NCBI RefSeq assembly: GCF_001557325.1
Contig: NZ_LSJS01000302.1
Coordinates: 1 to 64,000, forward strand
Direction of reading: 5' to 3'
Source of the DNA: Erythrobacter donghaensis
Lineage (GTDB): Bacteria; Pseudomonadota; Alphaproteobacteria; Sphingomonadales; Sphingomonadaceae
Length of the DNA: 64,000 nucleotides
Position numbers and translations under genes: made by a program. Below, in pieces: positions 28,680 through 38,755 of this stretch; position 1 is the stretch's first letter, and every line of letters begins with the position of its first letter. A model generated the notes under the pieces. The model was given only the letters and a program-made list of their open reading frames with translations. It did no database searches and was not told where the DNA came from.

Positions 28680-30959
28680 ATGTCGGGAGGCTTGCAAGAC
28701 GCACCGCGCGTGGCCGCGCGCCCTGCCCCGCGCTTCCCGGCGCCGGCTGCGGTGTCACGTCTTGCGCTGATGCTCGCCCTCGCGCTGGCCGCCGGCCCGC
28801 TCGCCGCGCAGGAGGCCGAGCCCGCTATGGCTTCCGCCAGCAGCGCCGAGGCCCCGCGAAAAATCGACTTCGAGGCGCGCGAGCTCAGCTACAATGACCA
28901 GACCGACACCGTCACCGCGCGCGGCGACGTGATCCTGCGTTCCGACGACCGCTCGGTGCGCGCCGATGAGGTCGTGTGGGATCGCAAGTCGGGCAAGATC
29001 ATCGCCACCGGCAACATCCGCCTCGTCGACGAGGCGGGCAACCAGCTGTTCACCGATCAGGTCGAACTGACGGAGGAATTCGATACCGGCGCGATGAGCG
29101 AGCTCCTCATCGCGCTGCGTGCCGGGGGACGGCTGGCGGCGCGCTCGGCGATGCGCGGGGAGAACGGCGTCGCGGTGCTCACCGATGCCGCCTACACCGC
29201 CTGCGCCGTCACCGATGCCGAAGGCTGCGCGCAGAACCCCAGCTGGCGCGTCACCGCGCGCCGCGTGGTCTATGACCAGAAGGCGAACCGCGTGCGCTTC
29301 GAGGGCGCGATGCTCGAGCTGTTCGGCACGCCGATCCTGCCGATGCCCGGCCTTGCCGTGCGTACCGACGGCAAGGCGGAAAGCGGCTTCCTGGTGCCCG
29401 ACATCCGCCTGACGCAGGTCAACGGGCTCGAACTCAGCGGCGAGTATTACTGGCGCATGGCCGACAATGCCGATCTGACGCTGGGCGCCTATGTCTTCTC
29501 CAACGTCGCCCCGATGGCGAGCGCCAGATGGCGGCACCTGACCGAGAAGGGCGCCTATCAGGTCACCGGCTATGCCACCTTCTCCGACCGCGCGACCGAC
29601 CTCACCGGCGGGCAGAGCCTGCGCAACGACCCGCGCGGCTATCTCGATGCCAATGGCCGCTTCCAGTTCTCGCCCGACTGGAGCCTCACCGGCTCGATCC
29701 GCCTCGCCTCCGACCGCACCTTCCTGCGCCGCTACGACATCAGCCGCGACGACCGGCTGCGCTCGACCTTCAATCTCGAGCGCATCACCGATCGCTCCTA
29801 CCTCTCGATCGCCGGCTGGGCGACGCAGACGCTGCGGCTCAATGCCGATCAGGGGCAGGTGCCGCTCGCCCTGCCCGCGATCGACTATCGCCAGAAGATC
29901 GGCGACAAGATCCTGGGCGGCGACCTGATGGTGCAGGCCAACAGCCTCGCGCTGCTGCGCAACGAGGGGCAGGACACCCAGCGCGCCTTCGCAGGCGCGC
30001 AGTGGGATCTGAAGCGCCTCACCCCGCTCGGCCAGGTCGTCACGCTCACCGGCCTCGTGCGGGGCGACATCTACAACACCAACAACAGCCTTGCGACCAC
30101 CACGCTCACCTATCGCGGCACCGAAGGCTGGACCGCGCGCGGCATCGCCACCGCCGCGCTCGATATCGAATGGCCCTTCGTCGGCGAGGCCTTCGGCGGC
30201 ACGCAGGTGTTCAAGCCGCGCCTGCAATTCGTCGCCAGCCCGCGGGTGCGCAATCTCGACGTGCCGAACGAGGACGCGCGCGCGATCGATCTGGAGGATT
30301 CGAACCTCTTCGCCCTGAACCGCTTCCCCGGCTATGACCGGGTCGAGGACGGGAGCCGCGTCACCTGGGGGCTCGACTGGGAATTGCAGCGCCCCGGCTG
30401 GCGGATCAAGACCACGATCGGCCAGTCCTTCCGGCTGGAAGCGCCGCGCGACGGCCTGTTTCCCGAAGGCACCGGCTTGTCGGAGCGCGTCACCGATTTC
30501 GTCGGCCGCACCGAGGTGCGCTTCCGCAACCTCGTGCAGTTCACCCACCGCTTCCGGCTCGACAAGGACAACCTCGCGATCCGCCGCAACGAGATCGACG
30601 CGACCATCGGCTCGCGCCGCACCTATGTCGAGGTCGGCTACCTGCGGCTGAACCGCGACATCGCCACCGTGGAAGACCTGCGCGACCGCGAGGAGCTGCG
30701 TGCGGCTGCGCGCGTGGCGATCGGGCGCAAGTGGTCGATGTTCGGCTCGGGGGTGTTCAACCTCACCGATCGCGACGAGGATCCGGTGTTCCAGCCCGAC
30801 GGCTTCCAGCCGATCCGCACGCGCTTCGGCGTAGCCTATGCCGATGACTGCATCGAATTCGGCGCGACCTGGCGGCGCGACTTCATCGACGCGGGCGACG
30901 CGCGGCGCGGCAATGCCTTCCAGCTGTTCTTCGCCTTGCGCAATCTCGGATTCCGCTGA
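28680..30959 (+). CDS. lptD: LPS-assembly outer membrane protein LptD
   Basis: LptD inserts LPS into the outer leaflet of the outer membrane. The 759-residue product has an N-terminal signal (ALMLALALAAGPLAAQ), an OstA/LptA-like beta-jellyroll domain from about residue 60 (IDFEARELSYNDQTDTVTAR, GDVILRSDDRSVRADEVVWD), and a long C-terminal beta-barrel. The YADDCIEFGATWRRDF near the end is typical. ATG 28680 is chosen because upstream sequence is not conserved and no other start precedes the signal. It opens the classic lptD-surA-pdxA-rsmA order. Confidence 0.95.
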   Translation: MSGGLQDAPRVAARPAPRFPAPAAVSRLALMLALALAAGPLAAQEAEPAMASASSAEAPRKIDFEARELSYNDQTDTVTARGDVILRSDDRSVRADEVVWDRKSGKIIATGNIRLVDEAGNQLFTDQVELTEEFDTGAMSELLIALRAGGRLAARSAMRGENGVAVLTDAAYTACAVTDAEGCAQNPSWRVTARRVVYDQKANRVRFEGAMLELFGTPILPMPGLAVRTDGKAESGFLVPDIRLTQVNGLELSGEYYWRMADNADLTLGAYVFSNVAPMASARWRHLTEKGAYQVTGYATFSDRATDLTGGQSLRNDPRGYLDANGRFQFSPDWSLTGSIRLASDRTFLRRYDISRDDRLRSTFNLERITDRSYLSIAGWATQTLRLNADQGQVPLALPAIDYRQKIGDKILGGDLMVQANSLALLRNEGQDTQRAFAGAQWDLKRLTPLGQVVTLTGLVRGDIYNTNNSLATTTLTYRGTEGWTARGIATAALDIEWPFVGEAFGGTQVFKPRLQFVASPRVRNLDVPNEDARAIDLEDSNLFALNRFPGYDRVEDGSRVTWGLDWELQRPGWRIKTTIGQSFRLEAPRDGLFPEGTGLSERVTDFVGRTEVRFRNLVQFTHRFRLDKDNLAIRRNEIDATIGSRRTYVEVGYLRLNRDIATVEDLRDREELRAAARVAIGRKWSMFGSGVFNLTDRDEDPVFQPDGFQPIRTRFGVAYADDCIEFGATWRRDFIDAGDARRGNAFQLFFALRNLGFR

Positions 30960-31188
30960 TCCGCAGGCCTGCACCCTCGGGTTGCGCTGCCCCCCGATTG
31001 CATCCCTGCAAGAATTGGCAGGGCGCGTGAATCGCGTTAAGGAGCGCACCGCGGCAAGCTGCCCCCTTCCCAGGATCGCGGAGGGCTCAGCTTCCATTCA
31101 GCCGGTGCCGGGCATCGGCGCAGCAAGGCGTGCGGGTTTGCACGCGACTTCGGCCTGAAGACCGGGGCCACAAGGCGGGAATGAACGA

Positions 31189-32562
31189 GTGAATGTGAAG
31201 CTGTTTTCGAAGGCGCTGTTTGCCAAGGCCGGAACCGCGCTGGCGGGTGCGGCGATCCTGGGCCTTGCCGCGGCCCCCATGGCTGCGACGGCGCAGACCG
31301 TCGCCGTGCCCACGGCCGACAATCCCTTCGGCCTGCCCGAAGACATCACCCTGTTCGGCAAGGCCGATCCCGACAAGCGCACCGCTACCGCCATCGTCAA
31401 CGGCTATGTCATCACCGGCACCGACATCGATCAGCGCGTCGCGCTGGTGACGGCGGCCTCGGACGCCGAGATCCCGCCAGAGGAGATGCTGCGCCTGCGC
31501 GTCCAGGTGCTGCGCAACCTGATCGACGAGACGCTCAAGATCCAGGCCGCCGAGGCCGACGAGATCGAGGTCAAGCGCGAGGAGATCGAGCAGACCTACC
31601 AGCAGCTCGCCGCGCAGAATTTCGGCGGCGACCCCAGGAAGATGGACGCCTATCTCGAATCGATCGGTTCCTCGGCGGCCTCGCTCAAGCGCCAGATCGA
31701 AGGCGAAGTGGCGTGGGACAACCTGCTGCGCCGCAACGTCATGCCGCGCGTCAACATCTCGGCCGAAGAGGTCAACGAAGTCCTCAAGCGGATGACCGAG
31801 GCCAAGGGCACCGAGGAATACCGGATCGGCGAGATCTACCTCTCGGCCACCACGGAGAACCGCGCCGCGGTGCTCAAGAACGCGCAGACGATCGTGCAGC
31901 AATTGCAGCAGGGTGGCAGCTTCGTCGCCTATGCCCGGCAATATTCCGAGGCGAGCACGCAGGTCGTCGGCGGCGATCTCGGCTGGGTGCGCGCGGGACA
32001 GCTGCCCCCGCAGCTCGCCGCGGCGGTGCGCACCATGCAGCCCGGCCAGCTTCAGGGCCCGATCGAGATCCCCGGCGGCTTCTCGATCATCTACCTCATC
32101 AACAAGCGCCAGGTGCTGATGGCCGATCCGGCCGAGGCCGTGCTCAGCCTGAAGCAGATCTCGATCACTTTCCCCCCCGGCGTGACGCAGGAGCAGGCCG
32201 AAGCCAAGGTCGACGCGTTCAGCCAGTTCCTCGGCAGCCTGCGCGGCTGCGCCGATGTCGAGGCGGGCGCCGCCAAGATCGGGGCCGAGGTCATTGCCAA
32301 CGACCAGATCAAGGCCGCGAACCTGCCGGCACAGCTGCGCGACGTGGTGCTCCAGCTCCAGATCGGGCAGGCTACCCCGCCCTTCGGCGGCATCCAGGAG
32401 GGCGTGCGCGTGCTGATGCTGTGCGGGCGCGACGATCCCAAGGACGCCGGCGCGCCGACCTTTGCCGCGGTGATGGACCAGCTCGAGCAGGAGCGGGTCA
32501 ACAAGCAGGCCCAGCGCCTGCTGCGCGACCTGCGCAACGACGCCTATATCGAGTACAATTGA
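31189..32562 (+). CDS. surA: periplasmic peptidyl-prolyl isomerase / chaperone SurA
   Basis: SurA escorts outer-membrane proteins, including LptD, across the periplasm. The 457 residues have a signal peptide (cleavage near residue 36, AATAQ), an N-terminal chaperone region (about 60-200), and a parvulin PpiC domain (about 211-312) with GGSFVAYARQYSEAS and GDLGWVRAGQLPPQL. The start is GTG 31189, with another GTG six nt on. Only one clear parvulin domain is seen, whereas E. coli SurA has two. It follows lptD after 229 bp and overlaps pdxA by 4 nt. Confidence 0.92.
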   Translation: MNVKLFSKALFAKAGTALAGAAILGLAAAPMAATAQTVAVPTADNPFGLPEDITLFGKADPDKRTATAIVNGYVITGTDIDQRVALVTAASDAEIPPEEMLRLRVQVLRNLIDETLKIQAAEADEIEVKREEIEQTYQQLAAQNFGGDPRKMDAYLESIGSSAASLKRQIEGEVAWDNLLRRNVMPRVNISAEEVNEVLKRMTEAKGTEEYRIGEIYLSATTENRAAVLKNAQTIVQQLQQGGSFVAYARQYSEASTQVVGGDLGWVRAGQLPPQLAAAVRTMQPGQLQGPIEIPGGFSIIYLINKRQVLMADPAEAVLSLKQISITFPPGVTQEQAEAKVDAFSQFLGSLRGCADVEAGAAKIGAEVIANDQIKAANLPAQLRDVVLQLQIGQATPPFGGIQEGVRVLMLCGRDDPKDAGAPTFAAVMDQLEQERVNKQAQRLLRDLRNDAYIEYN

Positions 32563-33578
32563 GCGCATTGCCCGCTCCGCTCGCGATATCGCTCGGTGAT
32601 CCGGCGGGCATCGGCCCCGAGGTGATTCTCGGCGCCTGGGCGCGCCTCCGGGCGGAGCGCCGTGCGCCGCCTGCCTTCGTGGTCGGCGGGCCGGAGCTGC
32701 TGCGTGGCTGCGCCGAAGCGCTCGGGATCGACTGCCCGATCGTCCCCATCGCCGACCCGTCGGAGGCACTGTTCGCGAGCGCCGTTGGCCTGCCGGTGCT
32801 GGCCCTGCTCGAGGGGCCATGGCACCCCGCGCAGCCCTCGCCCGAGGGTGCCCGCCTTGCGCTCACCTCGCTCCAGCTGGCCGCGAAGTGTGCGCTCGCG
32901 GGCGTGGCCTCCGGGCTGGTCACCGCGCCTGTCTCCAAGGGCGCGCTCGCGGCCATCGGCTGGGACTACCCGGGCCAGACCGAGTTCCTTGCCGACGCCT
33001 GCGGCCGCCCCTATCGCGACGCGGTGATGATGCTCGCCGGGCCCTCCCTGCGCACCGTGCCGCTCACCGTCCATGTCGCGCTCGCCGAGGTGCCCGCGCT
33101 GCTCTCGGCCGAGCTGATCGTCCACAAGGCGCGCATCGTGGCCGAGGGTCTGCGGCGCGACTTCGGCATTGCGCAGCCCCGCCTCGCCATCGCTGCGCTG
33201 AACCCCCACGCGGGTGAGGGCGGGCAGTTCGGTGACGAGGAGGCAAGGCTGATCGCCCCTGCCATAGCCGCCTTGCAGGCCGAGGGGATCGCCGCCACCG
33301 GCCCCATCCCGGGCGACGCCCTGTTCACCCCCCGCGCCCGCGCCGGGTACGACGCGGCGCTGTGCATGTACCATGACCAGGCGCTCATCCCCTTGAAAGC
33401 GCTCGAGTTCGACGAGGGCGTCAACGTCACCCTCGGCCTGCCGATCATTCGCACCTCGCCCGATCACGGCACCGCCTACGACATCGCCGGGCAAGGCGTG
33501 GCCGACCCGGGCGCGATGGCGGCGGCGATCGTGATGGCGGCGGAGATGGCGGCAGCGCGGGCCACCGCCGGTGCCTGA
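32559..33578 (+). CDS. pdxA: 4-hydroxythreonine-4-phosphate dehydrogenase
   Basis: PdxA acts in pyridoxal phosphate synthesis. The 339-residue protein has SLGDPAGIGPEV, the metal-binding histidines in LTVHVALAEVP, ALNPHAGEGGQFG and CMYHDQALIPLK, and the C-terminal TSPDHGTAYDIAG. TTG 32559 overlaps the surA stop by 4 nt; a TTG three codons later is also possible. Its end overlaps rsmA by 8 nt. Confidence 0.95.
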   Translation: MSALPAPLAISLGDPAGIGPEVILGAWARLRAERRAPPAFVVGGPELLRGCAEALGIDCPIVPIADPSEALFASAVGLPVLALLEGPWHPAQPSPEGARLALTSLQLAAKCALAGVASGLVTAPVSKGALAAIGWDYPGQTEFLADACGRPYRDAVMMLAGPSLRTVPLTVHVALAEVPALLSAELIVHKARIVAEGLRRDFGIAQPRLAIAALNPHAGEGGQFGDEEARLIAPAIAALQAEGIAATGPIPGDALFTPRARAGYDAALCMYHDQALIPLKALEFDEGVNVTLGLPIIRTSPDHGTAYDIAGQGVADPGAMAAAIVMAAEMAAARATAGA

Positions 33579-34401
33579 CCTCCCTCCCATCCGCGAGGTC
33601 ATTGCCCGTCACAACCTCGCCGCCTCCAAGGCGCTGGGGCAGAACTTCCTGCTCGACGAGCAGCTCCTCGCCCGCATCGCCGCGCTGCCCGGCGACCTCG
33701 GCGGGCAGGCGGTGCTCGAGGTCGGCCCCGGGCCCGGCGGGCTGACGCGCGCGCTGCTGCGGGCGGGCGCACGCGTCACCGCCATCGAGATGGACCGCCG
33801 CTGCCTCCCCGCGCTGGCCGAACTCGGCGATGCCTTTCCCGGCCAGCTCACCGTGGTCGAGGGCGATGCGCTCAAGCTCGATCACTCAGAGCTGATGGGC
33901 CATCAGCCCTTCCACGTCCTCTCCAACCTCCCCTACAACGTCGGCACCGCGCTGTTCGTGCGCTGGCTCGGCGGGGAGAGCTGGCCGCCCCTGTGGCAGT
34001 CCCTCACCCTCATGTTCCAGCGTGAGGTCGCCGACCGCATCGTCGCCGATGCAGGCGATGATGCCTACGGCCGCCTCGCCGTGCTCGCCCAGTGGCGCAG
34101 CGAGGCGCGGCTCGCCATGAAGGTCCACCGCAGCGCCTTCACCCCGCCCCCCAAGGTGATGAGCGCCATCGTCCACGTGACCCCCGCCGCCATGCCGGAG
34201 GGTGTCAGCGCCCGCACGCTCGAACGCCTCACCGAAGCCGCCTTCGGCCAGCGCCGCAAGATGCTGCGCCAGAGCCTGAAGGGCGTGCCGGGAGCTTTGG
34301 AGGCCCTTGCCAGCCTCGGCATCGACGAGACCCGCCGCGCCGAGACGGTCAGCGTGGCCGAGTTCGTGGCGCTGGCAAAGGCGCTGAGTTCATGCCAATA
34401 A
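33571..34401 (+). CDS. rsmA: 16S rRNA (adenine1518-N6/adenine1519-N6)-dimethyltransferase
   Basis: RsmA/KsgA dimethylates two adenines near the 3' end of 16S rRNA. The 276-residue protein has ALGQNFLLDEQ, the SAM-binding EVGPGPGGLTRALL, and the catalytic SNLPYNVG. GTG 33571 lies within pdxA (8 nt overlap). It closes the lptD-surA-pdxA-rsmA set; apaG is not next to it. Confidence 0.97.
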   Translation: MPDLPPIREVIARHNLAASKALGQNFLLDEQLLARIAALPGDLGGQAVLEVGPGPGGLTRALLRAGARVTAIEMDRRCLPALAELGDAFPGQLTVVEGDALKLDHSELMGHQPFHVLSNLPYNVGTALFVRWLGGESWPPLWQSLTLMFQREVADRIVADAGDDAYGRLAVLAQWRSEARLAMKVHRSAFTPPPKVMSAIVHVTPAAMPEGVSARTLERLTEAAFGQRRKMLRQSLKGVPGALEALASLGIDETRRAETVSVAEFVALAKALSSCQ

Positions 34402-34435
34402 GCATTTTCAAACCCTTAACTGGCGATAAATGCTT
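34400..34435 (+). terminator. possible weak terminator after rsmA
   Basis: AAGCATTT and AAATGCTT form an 8-bp A/T-rich inverted repeat with a 20-nt loop, followed by CTTTAG. The stem is weak and the left arm starts inside the rsmA stop region. Confidence 0.35.
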
Positions 34436-34455
34436 CTTTAGTAACAGCCGCAATC

Positions 34456-35322
34456 ATGACCTTCGGCGATCTTATCCAGACGCTCCTGCCCGCTCAGTTG
34501 CTTCTCTTGTTTTTCATGACAGGCTGGCTGTTCGTGCTGCTGTGGCCACGTGAAGGGTATCCTTGGCTCATCGCCATCATCGTTCCAGTGTGGTGCGCGA
34601 TCTGGTGGTTGATGACCCGCCCAGTTCCTTCGAGCGACGATTGGTCATTCTTGGGACGAGGATTTATGGCGCTCGGTCTCCTCGCCACGCTCGTAGGTGC
34701 AGCAGTCCGTGGTCTCGTGGCCGCTTTCGCTAATTGGCGTAGCGAGCCGTTGAAGAAACTGCATTGGGCTCCCGCCCAGACAAGCGTCCTTGCAACGATC
34801 GTATGCGCCATGATCCTTGAACTCGGGCCGACACTCGCACATCGTATCGGTGCGAGCGCAACACTAGCCTTCCTGCTGGCAATGCTTGTAGTGAGCGGCC
34901 TACTGGCCACAGCTTCGCGACTTGACACGATCCACCGCCGCCACGCTGGAACAATCGCTGTTATGCTCTCGATCAGCCTGACGCTGGTCGCGCTTTGGCA
35001 ATTGACCGTAAGCGAGAGCGCAAAGGCATTCGCAGGCGGGCGCCCTTACTGCATCCTTGTGGCGGATGGCAAAAGAAGTGAACGGCTTGCCACAAGCCGG
35101 TGGGACCTTTCGCCGCTGATCATGCGCGCAGACGACAGCCATTCAACTGGAGTCAACCGCCATGCCTATATCGCGCTTGGCGAGCGACGCTCGGCGCATT
35201 GGTCGTACATGCGCGGAGGATTTGTGCACGATCCTTCGCCATTTCACGCAACCGACCAACTCAATCCTGACAGACGCTGCGCGCCGGTTGCAGGCTTTGT
35301 CGAACGGTTACCCTGGTTCTAA
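34456..35322 (+). CDS. polytopic membrane protein of unknown function
   Basis: The 288-residue product has about five hydrophobic segments in the first 190 residues (LLLLFFMTGWLFVLLW, WLIAIIVPVWCAIWWL, FMALGLLATLVGAAV, ATLAFLLAMLVVSGLLA, GTIAVMLSISLTLVAL). A soluble C-terminal part of about 95 residues contains two cysteines (RPYCILVAD and RRCAPVAG). Base composition is visibly less GC-rich than the flanking rsmA and glcB genes, hinting at transfer. Family not recognised. It ends 21 nt before the convergent glcB. Confidence 0.6.
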   Translation: MTFGDLIQTLLPAQLLLLFFMTGWLFVLLWPREGYPWLIAIIVPVWCAIWWLMTRPVPSSDDWSFLGRGFMALGLLATLVGAAVRGLVAAFANWRSEPLKKLHWAPAQTSVLATIVCAMILELGPTLAHRIGASATLAFLLAMLVVSGLLATASRLDTIHRRHAGTIAVMLSISLTLVALWQLTVSESAKAFAGGRPYCILVADGKRSERLATSRWDLSPLIMRADDSHSTGVNRHAYIALGERRSAHWSYMRGGFVHDPSPFHATDQLNPDRRCAPVAGFVERLPWF

Positions 35323-35343
35323 CGTGCGGAGCACCTGCCGCCG

Positions 35344-37440
35344 TTACCCCACCTTCTTGCGCAAGCGCCAAGCGTGCAGCAGCGGCTCGGTATAGCCGCT
35401 GGGCTGCTCCACCCCCTTGAAGATCAGGTCCCTGGCCGCGCTGAAGGCCGCGCCGCCTTCGTTGCCGGTGAGCGGTACGTAAAGCGGGTCGCCCGCGTTC
35501 TGCGCGTCAACCTTGGCGGCCATGCGGGCGAGGCTCTCCATCACCTGCGCCTCGCTGACCACTCCGTGCAGCAGCCAGTTGGCGATGTGCTGCGAGGAGA
35601 TGCGCAGCGTCGCGCGGTCCTCCATCAGGCCGACGTCGTTGATGTCGGGCACCTTGGAGCAGCCCACCCCTTGGTCGATCCAGCGCACCACGTAGCCGAG
35701 CAGGCCCTGGCAATTATTGTCGAGCTCCTCGCGAATTTCCTCCTCCGACCAGTTCGCGCCGTCTGCCAGCGGGATCGCCAAGAGGTCTTCGAGGCTCGCA
35801 GGCTCGGGCAGGTGCTTCTGCACGTCGAACACGTCGATCTGGTGGTAGTGGAGCGCATGGAGCGTCGCGGCGGTGGGCGACGGCACCCAGGCGGTGTTGG
35901 CGCCCGCCTTGAGGTGGCCGATCTTCTCGACCATCATCTGCCCCATCAGATCGGGCGCGGCCCACATGCCCTTGCCGATCTGCGCCTTGCCCGAGAGGCC
36001 ATGCGCAAGGCCGATGGCGACGTTCCTCGCCTCGTAGGCCTTGAGCCAGTCGGAGCCCTTCATCGCGCCCTTGCGCAGCATGGGTCCTGCGCGCATCGAG
36101 GTGTGGATCTCGTCCCCGGTGCGGTCGAGGAAGCCGGTGTTGATGAAGACGATGCGGTCGCGCACGGCGTGGATGCAGGCGGCAAGGTTCACGCTGGTGC
36201 GGCGTTCCTCGTCCATTACCCCGACCTTGATCGTGTGGCGCGGCAGGCCGAGCAGGTCCTCGACCGCGTCGAACAGGTCGTTGGTGAAGGCGCATTCTTC
36301 CGGCCCGTGCATCTTGGGCTTGACGATATAGATCGAGCCGGAGCGCGAATTGCCGAACCTGCCGTGGCCTTCGACATCGAGGGTGCTGATGGCGGAGGTG
36401 AAGACCGCATCCATGATCCCCTCGGGGATCTCGCTGCCATCGGGCAGGCGGATCGCCGGGTTGGTCATGAGGTGGCCGACATTGCGCACGAACATCAGGC
36501 TGCGGCCCTTGAGGGTCTGCGGGGTGCCGTCGTCGTCGGTATAAGTCTTGTCGCCCGCCAGCGTGCGGGTGAGCGTCTTGCCGCCCTTTTCGAAGCTCTC
36601 CGACAGATCGCCGCGGATGATGCCGAGCCAGTTGGTGTAGGCGAGCAGCTTATCCTCGGCGTCCACCGCGGCGACGGAGTCCTCGCAATCGGCGATGGTG
36701 GTGAGCGCGGCTTCGACGATGATGTCGGCGATGCCCGCCTTATCGGTCGCGCCGACGGGGGTGGCGGGATCGAACAGAATTTCGACGTGCAAGCCGTTGT
36801 TTTTCAGCAGCACGCCCTTGTCGGTGGTGCCCACCTGCTGCGCCGGATCGGCGAGCGCGATGTCGTCGCGGCCCGCAAGTTCGGCCCAGCTGCCGCTTGC
36901 GAGCGGGAAGGCGCTGTCGAGGAACTGCCGCCCGCGCGCAATCACCGCCGCGCCGCGCGCCTCGTCATACCCGCCCGGCCGCGCCGCGGGCGCATCGAGC
37001 GCATCGGTGCCGTAGAAGGCATCGTAGAGGCTCCCCCACCGCGCATTGGCCGCGTTGAGCAGGAAGCGGGCGTTGAGGATCGGCACCACCAGCTGCGGCC
37101 CGGCCATCGTCGCGATCTCGGGGTCGACGTTCTGCGTGCCGATCTGGAACTCGCCCGGCTCGGGGACGAGGTAGCCGATCTCGGTCAGGAACGCCTTGTA
37201 GGCGGCGGCGTCATGCGGCTTGCCCGCGCGCTCGATGTGCCACGCGTCGATCTGCGCCTGCAGCGCCTCGCGCTTGGCAAGCAGCGCGCGGTTCCTCGGC
37301 GCGAAGTCGGCGAGCAGCGCGGCGAAGCCCTGCCAGAAGGCGTCAACTTCACGCCCGAGCGGCCCCAGCACTTCGCTTTCGAGGAAGCTCGCCAGCCGGG
37401 AGTCGATGCTCACACCGGCGCGGGTGGTCATGTCAGTCAT
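35344..37440 (-). CDS. glcB: malate synthase G
   Basis: Malate synthase condenses glyoxylate with acetyl-CoA to give malate in the glyoxylate shunt. The 698 residues are close to the E. coli enzyme (723). The hallmark [20 protein letters not shown] is present, as are [13 protein letters not shown] and the late [15 protein letters not shown]. No isocitrate lyase or glycolate oxidase gene is in the window, so it is a lone gene here. ATG 37440 precedes [20 protein letters not shown], without a signal. Confidence 0.97.
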   Translation of the reverse strand: MTDMTTRAGVSIDSRLASFLESEVLGPLGREVDAFWQGFAALLADFAPRNRALLAKREALQAQIDAWHIERAGKPHDAAAYKAFLTEIGYLVPEPGEFQIGTQNVDPEIATMAGPQLVVPILNARFLLNAANARWGSLYDAFYGTDALDAPAARPGGYDEARGAAVIARGRQFLDSAFPLASGSWAELAGRDDIALADPAQQVGTTDKGVLLKNNGLHVEILFDPATPVGATDKAGIADIIVEAALTTIADCEDSVAAVDAEDKLLAYTNWLGIIRGDLSESFEKGGKTLTRTLAGDKTYTDDDGTPQTLKGRSLMFVRNVGHLMTNPAIRLPDGSEIPEGIMDAVFTSAISTLDVEGHGRFGNSRSGSIYIVKPKMHGPEECAFTNDLFDAVEDLLGLPRHTIKVGVMDEERRTSVNLAACIHAVRDRIVFINTGFLDRTGDEIHTSMRAGPMLRKGAMKGSDWLKAYEARNVAIGLAHGLSGKAQIGKGMWAAPDLMGQMMVEKIGHLKAGANTAWVPSPTAATLHALHYHQIDVFDVQKHLPEPASLEDLLAIPLADGANWSEEEIREELDNNCQGLLGYVVRWIDQGVGCSKVPDINDVGLMEDRATLRISSQHIANWLLHGVVSEAQVMESLARMAAKVDAQNAGDPLYVPLTGNEGGAAFSAARDLIFKGVEQPSGYTEPLLHAWRLRKKVG

Positions 37441-37564
37441 GGTAGTCCTCGTATGGCAAGCGTGAAGCCGAACCCGGGGAGGAGAGGACGCGCGGCCCTA
37501 TGGCGCAGCCCCGCCCCGATTGCAACGGGTTGGACAGCCGCGCGCACACGGCTAGAGGGGTGCG

Positions 37565-38755
37565 ATGGACGGGACCTCAGGCAAGATCGATACCGCCGCG
37601 ATGCTGGCGCAGGTGCAGGCGTGGAGCGCGGTCAACACGGGCACCGCAAATCTCACCGGGCTGGCCGAGCAGGCCGCGATGCTGGCCGAGGCCTTCGCGG
37701 CGCTCCCCGGCACGGTGGAACTGGTCGACCCCGCCCTCGTTACCGCAATCGCCGCCGATGGCAGCGCTTTCGACAAGCCCCACGGGCAGCATCTGGTGGT
37801 GCGCGTGCGCCCGCAGGCGAACAGGCGCATCCTGTTGACCGGCCACATGGACACGGTGTTTCCGGTGGACCACCCCTTCCAGCGCCAGACCTGGCGCGAC
37901 AGCGAGACGCTGAACGGGCCGGGGGTGGCCGACATGAAGGGCGGGATCGCGGTGATGCTCCACGCACTGATGGCCTTCGAGGCGGGCGGCCATGCCTCGG
38001 CGCTGGGTTATGACGTGCTGATCAATTCGGACGAGGAGACCGGCTCGCTCGCCAGCGCCGCGCTGATCGCCGAACTGGCAGCGGGCAAGCTCGCCGCGCT
38101 GACCTATGAGCCCGCCGCGCTCCCCGATGGCACTCTGGCGCACGAGCGCGGGGGCACCGGGAACTACTCGATCACCTTCACCGGCAAGAGCGCCCACGCG
38201 GGCCGCAACCCGCACGATGGGCGCAACGCGATCGTCGCGGCAGCCGATCTGATCCTGCGGCTGAAAGCGCTGGAGAGCGACCAGATCACCATCAACCCCG
38301 CCAAGCTCGAAGGCGGGGCGGCCAATAACGTCGTGCCCGATCACGCGGTGCTGCGCTTCAACGTGCGCCCCAAATCCACCACCGCAGCCGAGACCTTCGA
38401 CAGCGATCTCAACGCTTTGTTGCGCAGCATTGAAGCCGCGCACGAAGTCGCCGCCCACCGCCACGGCGGCGTCACCCGCCCGCCCAAGAAAGTCGACGCG
38501 CGCGCGCAACAGCTGTTCGACCTCGTCCGCCAATGCGGCGCGGAGCTCGGCCAGACGATCCGCTGGCAATCCACCGGCGGCGTGTGCGACGGCAACAACA
38601 TCGCCGCCTGCGGTGTCCCCGTGGTCGACACCATGGGGGTGCGCGGCGGCGCGATCCATTCGCCGGACGAATATCTGATCGTCCCCAGCCTTGCCGAACG
38701 CGCGGCGCTCTCCGCCCGCGTCATCGAGCGTCTAGCTCAGGGAGCCCTCACGTGA
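37565..38755 (+). CDS. M20 family metallohydrolase associated with arginine succinyltransferase genes
   Basis: The 396-residue enzyme has the dinuclear zinc site of M20 peptidases: LTGHMDTVFPVD (His, Asp), GVADMKGG (bridging Asp), NSDEETGS (catalytic Glu and ligand) and GAIHSPDEY (final His). The dimerisation insert begins near SITFTGKSAHAGRNPHDGRN. M20 enzymes include carboxypeptidase G2, acetylornithine deacetylase and succinyl-diaminopimelate desuccinylase. Its stop overlaps the GTG of astA, so it is probably part of arginine degradation. I infer it may remove the succinyl group from N-succinylglutamate in place of AstE. Confidence 0.85.
   Translation: MDGTSGKIDTAAMLAQVQAWSAVNTGTANLTGLAEQAAMLAEAFAALPGTVELVDPALVTAIAADGSAFDKPHGQHLVVRVRPQANRRILLTGHMDTVFPVDHPFQRQTWRDSETLNGPGVADMKGGIAVMLHALMAFEAGGHASALGYDVLINSDEETGSLASAALIAELAAGKLAALTYEPAALPDGTLAHERGGTGNYSITFTGKSAHAGRNPHDGRNAIVAAADLILRLKALESDQITINPAKLEGGAANNVVPDHAVLRFNVRPKSTTAAETFDSDLNALLRSIEAAHEVAAHRHGGVTRPPKKVDARAQQLFDLVRQCGAELGQTIRWQSTGGVCDGNNIAACGVPVVDTMGVRGGAIHSPDEYLIVPSLAERAALSARVIERLAQGALT

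Noticed and set aside
28755..31097. 780-codon open frame opposite lptD
   Set aside because: It is antisense to a clear lptD; long reverse frames are expected from codon bias in high-GC DNA. Similar antisense frames opposite atpA, atpD, the S9 peptidase and the FtsX permease were rejected for the same reason.
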